Of a stretch of 64,000 bases of DNA, positions 1 to 12,498 are shown in pieces. Below the pieces are notes generated by a model. It was not told the DNA's origin. It did no database searches and was given only the letters and a program-made list of their open reading frames with translations. The translations under genes and the position numbers were made by a program. This stretch comes from Cardiocondyla obscurior (taxonomy: Eukaryota > Arthropoda > Insecta > Hymenoptera > Formicidae), in the NCBI RefSeq assembly GCF_019399895.1, contig NC_091872.1:6270395-6334394 (forward strand), given 5' to 3'. Each line of letters starts with the position of its first letter. The first letter of the stretch is position 1.

Positions 1-1390
1 TCACAATGAACTTGGAAAAAAAAAGCATTATCTACGATGCATTTGTATGGCTTTTATTTTATACGAAAAATTATTTCGTATATGTATCGTTAATGAAACA
101 AACTAGTCGCGATTATTAGTTCGTCTTTAGAGATATAATTTTTAAAACGTCGTTAAATGTTTAGTCAAATTACATTTGAACTTTAGAAAAGGAATTTTTT
201 TTTAAAGAATGCAGTTGTTCGAAAAAATTCTTACCACGGTTCTTTAATTATTTGGCAATCGTTTGCAGATGTTTTTTTTTTTTTTTTTTTTTTTTTTGAG
301 TCAGTTTTTCCTGTTGATAACAAATTGAGAGTTTAAACAGATTTAAGCGATTACGCTTTTCAGGTGATTACGATTATATGCTGTACAGTATTTTTATTTT
401 TTATCGTATCTTATCAGCGTATAATGACGAAATCAAACAGGAAAAGGCAGTTGTTCCAGTTTCTTTAATGTATGGCCTACGGTTATCTTTGAAAAAGACA
501 GCTAGTATACATGCGTGTGCATTTGGCTATAATTCAGTGATTTTATATTAAAGATTTTTTATATTTAAATCTTTCGGAATTACGCCCGGGCCGAATTCCA
601 TAACAATCGTATCTGTTTAGTCGAATAAGATAAAAATGCAGACGCGACATATATTTTTGTGGAAGTACAAAATGTTATTTTATTCCCGTACCGATCCGAA
701 TGCGCCACGCGAATTATTCTTCAATTGTTTCCGATGCTATTACCGTCGTGTTGCCATATTGTTACCGTCGTTAAAGTGGATCGAAAGTGGTGGAATAAGA
801 GTGGGCATCCGTAAGGTTCACCGTTTCGCGATGACCCTCGTTCGCTAGGCAATGTAAAGCAGGGTGGAATGACCCAGTCAGTTTGTATTCCCCCTATCCT
901 TACGATTGCTATCGCATGCAATGTCGCACCAACGGCATCATCTTTTCCCTCCATTCGTCTTTATGCGGGGGTGCGTTTCTGGGAAAAGTAGAACTGCAGT
1001 CGAGGGGAGAGAGTTTGCGTGAGCTGCAACTCTCAGGTAATCGAGACTTTCTGGCGCGCTGGCAAACTTCCGGTGGGACTCCGCTAGGGGTGAATGTACG
1101 TGCGTCATTTCAGTAATTGCCGCCCCCATGATAATTGGTTTTCGCGTTCTCTTGCCGGTCGCGAAATCAAGAAACTAATTGCAGCGAAATTTTGCCAAAT
1201 TCCTCTTTGTAATTAGCCTGGAAAACTAGTTGTAATAGTTTTTCAAGTTTAACTTCCTTCCCTCTCAAACATATTTGGTCAGAAGTATTCGCGTTTTAGT
1301 AAACGAGAAGCTTTTTCGCGGGGTTTTAAATACCGTAACATTGAAATCTCAAGTCTTTTACCTCTTCTCTTTGGGAGAGAGGAAAGAATT
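1..1390. other. Non-coding, mostly AT-rich
   Basis: Apart from the T run at 272-297 I see no supported gene, RNA or mobile element. The 0.6-1.1 kb part is more GC-rich and carries overlapping short frames on both strands, which is typical of chance ORFs. Confidence 0.5.
272..297. repeat. 26-nt T run
   Basis: Simple homopolymer, read directly; its length may vary between individuals or assemblies. Confidence 0.8.
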
Positions 1391-1910
1391 TTATCTGATT
1401 ATTTTTGCAAATCGGTAAACGGAAATATGTCGGGATCGCAGCCACCGCGAAGGTTGAGTTCGATCATCGACCTCCTCCCCAAGTTTAAGGTCCCGAGCGA
1501 TCCTGCGCGAGGGTTTATCAACATCGGCGACGGCGTAGAAAGGAGGGTAGGTGGAGTATAAAGCGGGAGATGGAAGGTGCCACCACCACGCGTTTCGCAG
1601 TGCCGATGAGACCACGCGATAACGTTTTTACCCCTTCCTCGCCTGCGTCGCCGCATTCGAGATGGTGATCGCATTGCGTCGATCGGGCACCCTTTCCACG
1701 ACAACCGCCCCCGCGATTTTCTAGGAAAGGTGCCGCGCGCTTGCCGATGCCATTGCTCTGCACTGGGTGAGGGTCATTACTCCGAGCAAGGCGAGCCGGT
1801 GACCTCGGCGCCAACGCCCGCGATCGATCCAACCCCCGTCGGACAGACGGGGGTGCAATGCACTCGACGTGCGCCGCGTTTTGCGTTAACTCGTCTTGTA
1901 AGTACGCTCG
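1391..1910. promoter_or_regulatory. GC-rich island with TATA box and splice donor: possible promoter and untranslated exon
   Basis: A GC-rich block inside AT-rich flanks. TATAAA lies at 1557-1562, and a strong donor (CTT|GTAAGT) begins at 1898. The plus-strand ATGs between them open only short frames, so an exon here would be non-coding 5' leader. This would be a natural start for a transcript that uses the ratchet site at 11.37 kb. No protein is recognised on either strand. Confidence 0.25.
1852..1864. promoter_or_regulatory. hsp27-like ecdysone element (GGTGCA-A-TGCACT)
   Basis: It differs at one base from the core of the natural fly hsp27 ecdysone element (GGTTCA-A-TGCACT). It is also a perfect palindrome on its own, and lies within the GC island just upstream of the GTAAGT at 1898. 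Confidence 0.3.
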
Positions 1911-3640
1911 CGAGGTAACCAGGAACCCCTAGCGTTCACCTTCGGTAACTACGAGAAAATTCACTCTAAGGGTTAACGTTCGATATCGGTGTTGATCGTT
2001 ACTCAGTGACGCTAACAATCAATTTATTCATTATGGTGTTGATTTTAATTATATCTTGATTGCCCTTCGAAAATGAAGCAAATGTGCAATTTTATTTGTA
2101 ATCGGATATTAAGATTGATCACGCATTTATCTCTCTCTTCCTCTTTTTTTTTTTTTAATATTCTTTTTCAAGAATTTAATAATTTTTTTAATTTAAAGAT
2201 AATGTTAACGCGTAATTACGTTATCGAGCGCTTTGTAAGAAGCCTCGGTTTCCTTCCGGTGCTTTCAAACGAAAGTGAAAGATTATCACATCGTTACATC
2301 TGTTACGTAAAATCACTCGTATAAAAACTTTTGCGTTACGTCGGGGCTGTATTGCGTTCTCGTCTTACCGATCCCGGCAGATGCATCGTGACAGAGTTCT
2401 GTAAACACGTCGGCACACAGTTGGACCGGTGCATGAGTTGCATAAATCTATTTGTGTCGACAGAAGACGCCGGCAGGGTTACTGAAAATTTGTCGCCTGT
2501 ATTTCGGTGAAAAAAAATTACGTTTACCGGGAGATTAAAATAAAAAGAAATAAAGTAAAATAAATAATAAAATTAAAAAAAAAAAAAAATTAAACGCACA
2601 GATCGAATCTTACAATTGAGAAATAAATCGCCTTCTAAATTTTTTAACTTTATGTCACTTTTTATATAATAACAGAAAAGGGGAAAAGCGTGCACACGTC
2701 TTTTCGTACCATTCATTATGCACGTGCGCGCAAGAGTCTGTTATCGATATCCGATATAATCAATCTCGATGCTTGTCACGATCTGGTCGAAAGCATATCT
2801 CAACTGTTCTACAGGAAAAGATACAGTAAATAACATATTTATCAAGACTTATTCTGTCATCGAAAGTTGAACATTAAAAATCGTTAGATCATTTTCAAGT
2901 ACGATAATGAATTGTGATCGTCGTTGAATAAGATATCGCTATCTCGTATGACTCTTTATATGACTGGATTTCGATAATTACATTTAGATGCACGTGGAAC
3001 GCGACTCCGTCATCGTTTGCGGGGACAGCTGATCTGCATCCCACGGTATCGCGTGTTATTTGCGAAACGATTCGAGTTTGTCATCCTGGTTCACAAAATT
3101 GAGGAAAAGGGTTTCGGACAGATGCAAATGTATCAATAGAGATAAATTCGGTCCTATGCATATTTGTATCGGAGCTCGGGGTCCAGCTGCTGCGGGATCT
3201 CGCGCACGAAGGATGTTCCGTCATTCTCGCGAGAATTTACGTAAATATCCATTGCACGGAAACCCGCCGGTGTATCGAGACTCGTCGTGGATTTTGAAAA
3301 GGGTTGACCTGACTTGACAGAACGCAGCTGCCTCGTAACTTCCTAGTTTGGGAACTCGTACATATATTTCGTAAAGTAGGATTACCGGAAGTGGCAGAAT
3401 AATACTTTCAGCGACGAACATCTGTCCCGTATACTTTGAGTTATTTTATCACGTGCACATAGTACGCTAGATTAAACTATCGTTAATTGTAAGTAAAAAG
3501 AAAGGAGGCCGGGGATGTGTAAGAACAACGGTAAGACCGTCTATGAAGGAAGTCGAGTAGCAGCGGTTTCAGCAATTAATTGTACGTGAAATCATGCGAG
3601 TGCCTCGTACCAGTTAAGGGGTTAATAATGCAATTTTTAG
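1911..3640. other. Non-coding, AT-rich
   Basis: Short A and T runs and isolated short frames only. A GTAAGT at 3489 lies in AT-rich DNA with no coding frame before it. Nothing else can be supported. Confidence 0.5.
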
Positions 3641-4180
3641 AGCCTCGGAAGATCTGAAAGAGCATTGGCCGTAGTAAGGGGCCATGGCGGTGCATCGGCC
3701 TGCATATCAGCGGCCGACGGCGATGTGCTAGTGCGGTTATACCGCTGTCGGTGTGGCTGACAGAGCGGTGCTGTGCACGATGCAATCTGCGCCTCTCCTC
3801 CCAGGCCAGTCTCGTCCTCCTCTTGCCCTCGTCGTCGTCCCGCCCGTGCAAGGGCTGCGAGCGACACGCGAGGAGGGCGGCGGGATCGCTGGGTGAGAGT
3901 TAAGGCCGGGGGGGTGGGCGAAGGGTGGAGGGACTCTCAAGGTCCGCGTCGTGCATTGATCCTGCTCGGTCACGGACCCGACTTCTCTCTCTTTTCTCCC
4001 TGTCTCACGACGACTATTTCCTCCTCTCTTCCGTCTACTTCCCCGTCTGCATCCTCTTTTTCCCTCTTTCTTCCCTCTCGTGCATGTTAGCTCATTCTTT
4101 CCCTTTTCGTTCCTTCTCATTTTCTCTCGTTCTTACTCTCGTGCTCTCTCTCTCTTCCTTCCTTCCTTACTCCACGACCA
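3641..4180. other. GC-rich block passing into a CT-rich tract
   Basis: The first 300 bases are GC-rich. 3979-4165 is strongly pyrimidine-rich on the plus strand, which explains the Ser/Leu/Phe frames and the Arg/Glu-rich minus-strand frames. No splice-site and start-codon combination makes an exon here. Confidence 0.45.
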
Positions 4181-7100
4181 TTGCCGAACCCTTTCGAAAG
4201 GAATACGGCTTGTCTTCCGACTGGCAGGGCTCCGCTTTCGTGCCCGAAGATCTTTGTTTTCGGCTCTTGTATCTAAACTGTTTGCTTGTTTGAAAAAAAT
4301 TCTCAAATTTTGTCAAAATGTACTGAATTGTCTCCGATAAAGAGAAAGAAAAAAAAAAGTGTGCTTCCTGAGTGATATAACTTCTGTCAAATTAACGAAG
4401 AGACTTTTTATCATTCGTTCTTTGCAAAAAAAAAAAGTTAATTATCCCAATAATGCAGTTGGCATATTACAGATATTTTACGGACACATCACAATACTTA
4501 ATTTTTGCATTTTAATAATATTATCATAATTTTTATTTATTAATTTGTTTTTTAGTTTTCTGTTGCACAAAACGAAATAAGCTCAAAAGTCATGTATTGA
4601 GTTAAAATTATTCGATGCATTATAATAGCCTGCGATCGCTCACTTGCTGTCAAGCTGAACATTACATGTCGAGGTGTGCAAAAAGAATTGCATGATACAA
4701 GAACGCGATTATGTCCGAAAGAGTCCTGTTGCGATAACTACGCGGGTAAACGAACCCGGTTCTTCTTACGTTCTCATTTCGCTTTATCTGTATACAGGGT
4801 GATCAAGAAGTCATATTATCAAATAGTACGCAACGTTAAAATGTGCACAGCTATACATAAAATAATATAAAATTATATTTGTATACATATTATTTTAAAA
4901 GATTAAGCGACGGTATCTGAAACAGTTCGTGATAACGAATATGAAACGGAATATTTAATTAGCAACAAGTTTCTTTTACTTTTTTTTTTTTTTAATTAAT
5001 AGCATTAATTATATTGATAATTATATATACTACTTTAATTAGAACGTACTCTTTTATGTTTAAATCTTAGCTTCTTGGCGGGATTTAATGTGACGGTAGA
5101 CGCTCGGATTTGAGAAGTCCTTGGTTGAATGTGACGTGAGGAAAGATTCGAGATTCCGAGAGATGTTCAAGGTTACACAATCTCGAGGGATAGTTACCAA
5201 GGAAACGGTTGTGTTTATCGGTCCCGACCTTGGCTACGCTCGCGCAACCACCCCCGTCGACCAAAGGAGGTGGATCATCCCTTGCTCTCCCTTTAGTTAG
5301 GCAGCTAGAACGTCTTCCCTCACAAAAAATTATCTCTTCTCGATGGAGGGCTGATAATGCGATTAGGGCCAGATTAATAATTCGAGGACATAAAATATAC
5401 GTAGTACAAGGAAGAAAAAGGCACCTAAATTTATTAGCTTTTATTTCGTATTAGTAAAAAAAAATGAAAAAGAGTGAGAAATTTAGCAAACAATTTTTGT
5501 GTAAGAAATCGATTTGTTTCATCTTTTCCAGTCTTTTTTATGATTTACTTGAAAACGTTTGGGCCTGTCGTTAGTTGAGAATTTTATCTCTCAGGAATGA
5601 AATTCAAGGACATTTAATGAATAGATTAGAAACGCGTGAAAATATATTTTTATGTTAGGTACTCTGTAACTACCGTTAACTCCGTTTTTTAGCTTGGAGT
5701 TAAATTTTTTTATGGTTTTAACCCGTCTATTCAAATTTGAAAGGAAAATATGTTTTGTGAAATAAAATTCTATAGCGAGTATAAATCTTTTTCACTTGTT
5801 GATGGTCGGAAAAAAAAAAGAAACACTGAAATTTCCGGCAGTACAATAAAAATATTACACTCTATTAGACGCAATTCTGTTCTATTTACTCGTTAAAACT
5901 AAATTTCTAGATTTTTTTTTCATTCATTGTACGGATCAAAACCTTGAAATTCAACGAGAGGTACGATAGCACAAAATGTGCGCGATCACGATGATCAACG
6001 TAAAAAGGGTTCCGAATTTACGAAATAATACGTTTGAAAAGGTACCTACGAGAGTTTACCTGAATCTTCGGCAGCTGGATCTTGCATCGAAGTACTCGCG
6101 CATCCTCTTCGGATAAAACGGCCGAAACCTTCACGGATCTCCTCTCCGGGGCTTTTTATTCTTTTCCGGAAAAGAGGAAATACGAAAGGGGTTATAGGTT
6201 TATTTTTACGGCACAATACGAACGTAACCGTCATCGAGGCGTTCTGAGCTCATATCTCTATTCCCACCTTCATTGATCGCGTGGAAACTCGATACGTTCG
6301 ATGCTCGAGGGGATTTTTTTGTCGATCTTACTTCGTCAAACTAATAACTGGATCAACCTGTCACGTTACAAAAATTTACAGAGCTTCGATAGAAGGAAAA
6401 AGTGTAAACGGCGTGGACTCGTAAATTAGATTCAATGTTTCGGAATAAATCGAGGTCAGCACAATCTTCTGTAGCGAATCGGAGAGTCATAGCCCAGTAA
6501 TGCTATTTAAGTGTCGAATTATTCGACCTTTTTTTTTTTTTTTAGGATTGATTTACGAGCATGTTAAATTAGGTGTGTAAAAATACCACGGCAGTTTTAT
6601 GTAATTATTTAATTGTCTTTATTATTTTTATTTTTTCAATAAAAGTTGCGTGGTCTGATTTCAATATTCTCAATTAATATTGTCAATATTAAACTTTCGG
6701 CAGATAGTAGCCTTTCATATACAAGGGAAAGAAAAATAAAATAAGCATAAAATGAGAGAAAGGACAAAAAAATAAAAAAGAAAAAAAAATAGAAAGGAAC
6801 GAAATGCCGCGAGCGGAGGAGGCAAGACGAGCTACAAAAGTGCAATGCTCGAGCAAGGTTCGCGCGATGCCACTGACCCATTAATACATATAGAGCCCGA
6901 CTGCACGTCGCAATTTGCATCGCCATTTGAATTGCTGAGACTCTTTGTAGCGATATAATACGACGGCGTTTTTGGTAATGAACGATCGGCAATATGCATC
7001 GCCACGCTTATGTATATTGAATGTCGTTTGTCACCCCTACGCATGCCGCTCGTTTTGTAGGCCATCTCCGATCGACCGATTCAAACTGCGAAAGGATCTC

Positions 7101-7341
7101 GGTGTATCGATTAATTTTCATATATTTAATACGTTCGCATTTCCGGTGTCTAATTTAGATTAGAGTCGTTCCATTCGTAGAGAAATGATTAGTATTCATG
7201 ATGGACCTTGGAGCCTTTGCGATTATTAAATTGTAATCGAGAACTCGGATTTGTCCTCGAGCGTTCGCGTCGGCGTTTAGTTGGGTAACAGCCGATCGAG
7301 CAAGAGATTGCAAAAAGTATAAGCGAGAAAGGGAAAGAAGC

Positions 7342-7363
7342 GAGAGAGAGAGAGAGAGAGAGA
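7342..7363. repeat. (GA)n microsatellite
   Basis: About eleven uninterrupted GA units in a purine-rich stretch (7325-7380). Confidence 0.8.
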
Positions 7364-8408
7364 AAGGGGGAAGGAGGAGGCGAACGATAGAAGGCTGCAC
7401 GAGTCGTTGAAGGTCCTCGACCTACGTTGTTAAGGACAGAGACCCCATCTAGGGACACGAGACGCCCTTTTGCTTGCTTTTCCACTTTTGCATATACTTA
7501 TACACAGTTTTGCAAAATTTCGTCAAATATTAAATTTTATGTATCTATTTTATTTTAATAACAGCGCGTTTTTATAAGCTGTGATTCTTACTATTGTGCA
7601 AAATTAATTTTATTTATATGCAATTTTAATTGTACATATTTTGTTTAATTTTTAATCTTGATTCGACAGAAAATAATTTTCTTTCGGTTTACTACTTATT
7701 AATTCGCGCTCTGAATGCATTATTATTGCATTAAAGCTTGTAATACCGCAGTAGCGACATTTACTATCAGGAAACTCAAAAGGGTTAAAACGAATCGATC
7801 ACTCGACGAAGGTACCGTAGGGTCTTCGACCTCTTGTCGTGCGGTGAAGGTCCGCGGATAACCTACTCCTTGGTTACTGCACCCGATGTCGGTGACCGGG
7901 ACGTCGATCCCTCAGAAGAGGCGAAAGACCTCCGTGGACTACTCGGGACCGCGAAATAGAGGACTACGACATTCGCGCGGTGTAATACATCGATAAAAAG
8001 GAACGCGTCCCGTGACACTTTTGGATGAAATTAATAATTTGCGCCGAAATTCGCGGAAGGTATCGGTCTTAATAAATTAAGGCATTCTTGAATTTTGAAT
8101 GAAATCAGCGTCAACTTTTTCTCCTCATTTAATCGAATTTTAGAAAATTGATTAAAATTATTATTTCAAATCAATTTTAATCCATAAACTTCCTACCCGT
8201 TTAAAGATTTTGAAAAGTACTTCGGGTGTAGCTTGCCAATCTATACAGTCGACGATTCTAATTAGGAGAAAGAAAGGAAAGAAGTCTATTCTTCGCTTGT
8301 AATATTTCTATGATAAGTGTCAAAGCCGAAGGGGAAAAAAAAATGCTCGCGAATTCGCTGTACTTTCCGCGATATGCCCTTCGATTCTCATTCAAGGTCC
8401 ACAACGGG

Positions 8409-8421
8409 GGTGCAGTGAACA
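8409..8421. promoter_or_regulatory. hsp27-like ecdysone element (GGTGCA-G-TGAACA)
   Basis: Read on the minus strand this keeps the GTTCA-N-TGCAC core of the fly hsp27 element. A near match to the FTZ-F1 site (TCAAGGTCC, 8392-8400) lies immediately upstream. Both are short motifs and binding is inferred. Confidence 0.28.
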
Positions 8422-11340
8422 TCGGCTTTTCGGGGTTTCCATAGCGACCGCCACTAAACTACCCTTGCAACGCCCACCCGAGGGCTGCGTTTCTACTTTC
8501 CACCCTCTGTCTCGGCCGATCGAAAGCTATCGCGCTTGCAATCGTCCTAAAAGAAAACGATATAGATCCCGCAACAAGACTACTTATCAGAATTGAAAAT
8601 TAATTATTTTTTATATTAAAATTTTTTTATTTTAATTATAAAGTTATAAAATTCACCTCTTAAGAAAAATATTTTGCGTTGAAAAGAAAAAAGAAATAAA
8701 AAAGTTCTTATACTCGCATAATTTTATGTACACATATAGAAATTTATGAAATAATTTGCGTATAACTCAACATATTTTTAGACCTAGATAAGAAGCTAGA
8801 ATTATTTTCGTAACAGTAGATAAGACGACACCACTCGCCACGTGATTTTTAACATTTGAATATCAAATAAAACTTCAATTTAATACATGTTGACTCGTAA
8901 GATGAATTAGGAACGTAAATGAGCCAGTCAATCGAGCGTTCTCACGCGGCTGCTTGAATGTTGCACTTTATCGATTGGAAGGTATACACGCGTTGCTATG
9001 ACTACGCGAATACACCGTAAAACTACCTTCGGCCCTTGCAACATTCGCCCTTGTGTGATACGCGGCTTTTATAGGACGGTTTACGATGCATATATATACT
9101 TGCGTCGCGCGGCTGCACCGACAGAACGAAGGGCCCTGACAATGAACAAAGACGTGGGTGCAGACGTACATTGCCTTTAGCCGGAAGAACGTCGTCAAAC
9201 CCCGTAGTCAACCCCCTTCTGTTTTAATGTCACTTGAAATAATGTATTCCGCACGTATATGCATTGTACGCCCTTCATACGTGCGCAGATAATTATCCCA
9301 AATTATATATTGTACATAATAGAAAATAAAAAAATATAATAATTTTTTTTAAATATTTTTAACATTTATTTAAAGAAACGATATTGTCGGTACCGCCGTG
9401 ATTAACACTTCCACTTTCCAGACATCGAGCGAAGCAATCTTATTTTTTTCTCGAATCAAACTTTTGGTCCCTCGCGACGTGCGAGGCAAGGGTCGGTTGA
9501 CTTCCCGTCGGCGTCCCTAAGCATCTTCGGAACAAAGACAATTCCTAATTCGATTGCGACGCTTTGTTCCATTCGACGACACGCGTAAGGTTCGCTTTGA
9601 TTTTTTTTTTGTTTTTTTTTTTGTAGTTTCTCGGTTACGTTATTCTTATTCCCGCTAAACAATTAAGGCAAATAAAGAAGGTGGCTGAAGTATAATAGGT
9701 AGATGATATCGCTATTAGAGTGGAAATGAGTTTCTTCCGGCATGGCGGTGTTTCGAAAGCGTTATCGCCATGTGGCGAGTTTTCGCCGATTGGCAAGGAT
9801 ACCGGAAGAGAGAGGGCATCGGGATTCCGGGGCTGATTGCGCGGGACAAGGTCGTCGTTACCCTGACAACGGTATAGTCGGCGGCACGTGCTGTGCCTTG
9901 GTTCCTCCTCGTCTACTGACCCGGAAATGTGCGCGCGCGACGATCACTTCGGACGTTCTCCTGGGATTTAGGTTACTGTCACGAGTTAGATAAGAAGTGG
10001 CGTAGATAAAATATTGAAAATATTCAATCGATTTACTCGTCTCTCGAATTTACTGATATCGCCACCGTGACGGGGGGAGAACGTATCGCAATATCGGGCC
10101 GGAAGCATACGGAAAACTCGAGCCCCTATTCTTGCAAGCATAAGATATTAATTCGTATACACTCGAGTAAAATGGAAAAGAGATTTAAGAAAGGGATTTG
10201 CGTTTATTTCGCCAAGGGTTGCTCGGTAATGAAACGACGTATAATCGATCAAACTGTTTCTAAAAAGAAGTACCTGAAGCGAGAGTCTGCTTTTTTCTTT
10301 TTTTGCACTTTAATGATAAAATAAAAAAATTTTATTTGCCACGGTGTGATTTATAAATTTGATTAACGTATATTGAAGAATTATAATAAAGCAAGTAGTA
10401 TAATCCTGAGAAAAGAATTTGTTTCAAGGGAATAATCGATTAAAAAAAAGAAATAAAAAAAAAAATAAACGTTGTCAAGCAAAATGCGAAGTGAGAACAC
10501 CTCCCTGGAATAACTTGTGAGGTTGTAGTCAATCTCTTTCTTTGTTTTTGGCCCCCACGTGTCGCGCAATATTTCGGTCTGGGGCAGCGACGTTTCGGGG
10601 ACAAAGAAGTCTCCTCGCTGATGTATAGCCGTTCGAAAGCCCGGAATTCGGCGAGCTCGGTGAAGGCTAAATGGGGTGAAGGTCTCCGGGGTTGGGAATC
10701 GCGCCGGGGACTTTAGGGGCGGTTAGTGGAGAGGAAGATCGAACTTGGTCGAGAAGGGGGTCGGGAGTAGCAGCAGCGGCGCGTCCTCGAACTCTGAGCC
10801 TCGAGCTCTCGCGCCTCGCTTTCAGAAGCCTACATCTATTTGCGAATACGCTGGAGCCGGCAATACTTTGTTATCTTGCCGCGTCATATCGTGAAATAAA
10901 TTTTAAAGCAGCTCTCGAATAGAGCCGAGGAACGTGTCCTCTCTTAAAAAAAACGAGAGAGAAGCGGTGGGCTCGTTTGTGACTGCGTCGACGTATTACA
11001 TTACAATTAAATGAATAACCGCTGATTGCGAACGATGATTCCATAGTGCGACGTCAGAGCTTTACAGAGATGTCCCTAACCTACAGCAAGCGGTATCGTA
11101 GTTACAATTCCATGCAGATATAGTTTCCCCCCTTTGCAGCATTCAACGCTTGTCGCAAGATGGTAGCGTTACACGGTTTTACCGATGTGTTTGTAGGAAA
11201 CTGCGTTCTAACTCTCTTCTCTCATTCTCTCTCAACCGCCCTCCTGTTACAAAATGCAAAAATAATGCATTCTTTACAATAACAGCCACAATTTTCATAT
11301 CTCTATTTATAAAATTATTTACGATTAAGTAACAATTTTT

Positions 11341-11379
11341 TAATATAATTTTTCTTTTTTTTTTTTGTTTCAGGTAAGT
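11341..11379 (+). other. Recursive splice (ratchet) site candidate
   Basis: A pyrimidine tract of about 22 nt (11349-11370) ends in TTTCAG (11368-11373) and is followed with no exon sequence by a perfect donor, GTAAGT (11374-11379). This juxtaposed 3'/5' splice site is the definition of the ratchet points used to remove very long insect introns stepwise. AT-rich sequence with branch-point-like TAAT lies just upstream. The site is on the E75 strand, about 50 kb before the shared finger I exon, so it would serve a transcript starting further left. The sequence match is direct; use in vivo is inference. Confidence 0.55.
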
Positions 11380-11457
11380 TTGTGATGACTTCTTTTTGCC
11401 TTTAAAGAAAGGCTCGCATTCAAGCGATGACCGTTGCCGCTAAAGGCGTTAATAAAA
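11374..11457 (+). CDS. Possible 84-nt exon with short reading frame downstream of the ratchet site
   Basis: The acceptor at 11373 and a second strong donor (AAA|GTAAGT, GT at 11458) bracket an 84-nt segment. After an in-frame TAA (11403-11405) it has an ATG at 11427 reading MTVAAKGVNK, and the segment ends in phase 1 with an A. Joined to 61713 this would read NK-K-FDGTT, in frame with the E75 zinc finger. The segment could be a cryptic exon used when the ratchet donor is skipped, a recursive-splicing exon, or an alternative E75 first coding exon with only ten unique residues. Both splice sites are strong by eye. That this is coding is speculative. Confidence 0.3.
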
Positions 11458-12498
11458 GTAAGTTTAGAATACGGAAGAATATACGCTGTCCCATAACTTA
11501 ACTTAATTCTTATTTTCTCGTAAAAATTGACGTGATTATGAATAATTTGCCGCGCATACGCGCTTTGCCTGGCGATCGCGAATACCGAATCTGCGAGAAC
11601 GTTAAGGGTCGTTCGTAGCTAAAATGAGACTCGCACACGCGTGCAGCGTAGCGCACCACGCAATTTGCGGCAATGCAATTGTGCAATGTGCTTTTGCAGT
11701 AAGGATACTTAATCCGACCGTCTATCCTCTCACTTCGTCAACAATACGGAAAGAGTTTGCGGCGCGGCGGGTGCATTGACCTGGCGCGAAAGAAATGATT
11801 GCGACTCGCTAATAACGCTCCCCGGAGAGAATTGTATGGAGTGTAATTACATAGAATCAATAGAATAGATCCCGATAAGGATAAATTAAATCTTTTCGAA
11901 GAGGTTTCGATAGATTAATTCTATTTTCGAAATAAACGCTATCTTTAATCTCTCTCGCCTAAGTAGAACAATTTAATTCGACGATCTGAAGAACCGTCCT
12001 GGAAAGCAAGTTAATGAAATAAAAATGTAACAAATTAACTTCTTATCGTTTGCGGAAAAAAAAAACGTGATAGCGTATTATCGTTTATAATAAAAAAAAA
12101 AAATAAAATATAAAACTACGGGTTTTTAATTAATTATTAAATTGATAGTATATAATTTAGGAAAAGGTGCGTGTATGTGATTAGTTTCTAAATTGTCACG
12201 TTCGCGCGACTGATAAAGAACAAAGCGCGTGTAAAATCAGACTAAAGTCAGTCGGGTAGGTAACTTCTATATCGAGCAGATTACTGCTTCAACGGGTCGG
12301 TTGAACGAATAGGTGGCAGTACAGTTCAGACCACAGAAAGGGAAGAAAACGCTTGAGAAGCTTTGCCAGATCGCTCTGTTTTACAATACATCCGATAGAG
12401 TCTGCTAGCGTCGTATCGCTGAGCGACATCTGCTTTTCGGCACGTATACTGACTGTTCAAACGCTAAACATTTTGTACAGCAACAGGTTTCACGTGTA

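Larger units (their letters stand above)
4181..11340. other. Non-coding interval with short repeats and hsp27-like motif
   Basis: AT-rich DNA with moderate GC segments near 7.8-8.0 and 9.7-10.0 kb. It holds a GA microsatellite (7342-7363) and the hsp27-like motif at 8409-8421. An ATG frame at 9742 with basic residues (MAVFRKRYRHVASFRRLAR) has no clear donor and I do not call it. CAGGGTGATCAAGAAG at 4796 resembles a transposon terminus but has no partner. Confidence 0.45.

Noticed and set aside
3515..3530. MCKNN frame before GGTAAGA in phase 1
   Set aside because: Only five codons with no promoter context; too short to distinguish from chance.
4796..4812. CAGGGTGATCAAGAAGT, similar to some transposon termini
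   Set aside because: No matching inverted copy and no transposase-like frame nearby.
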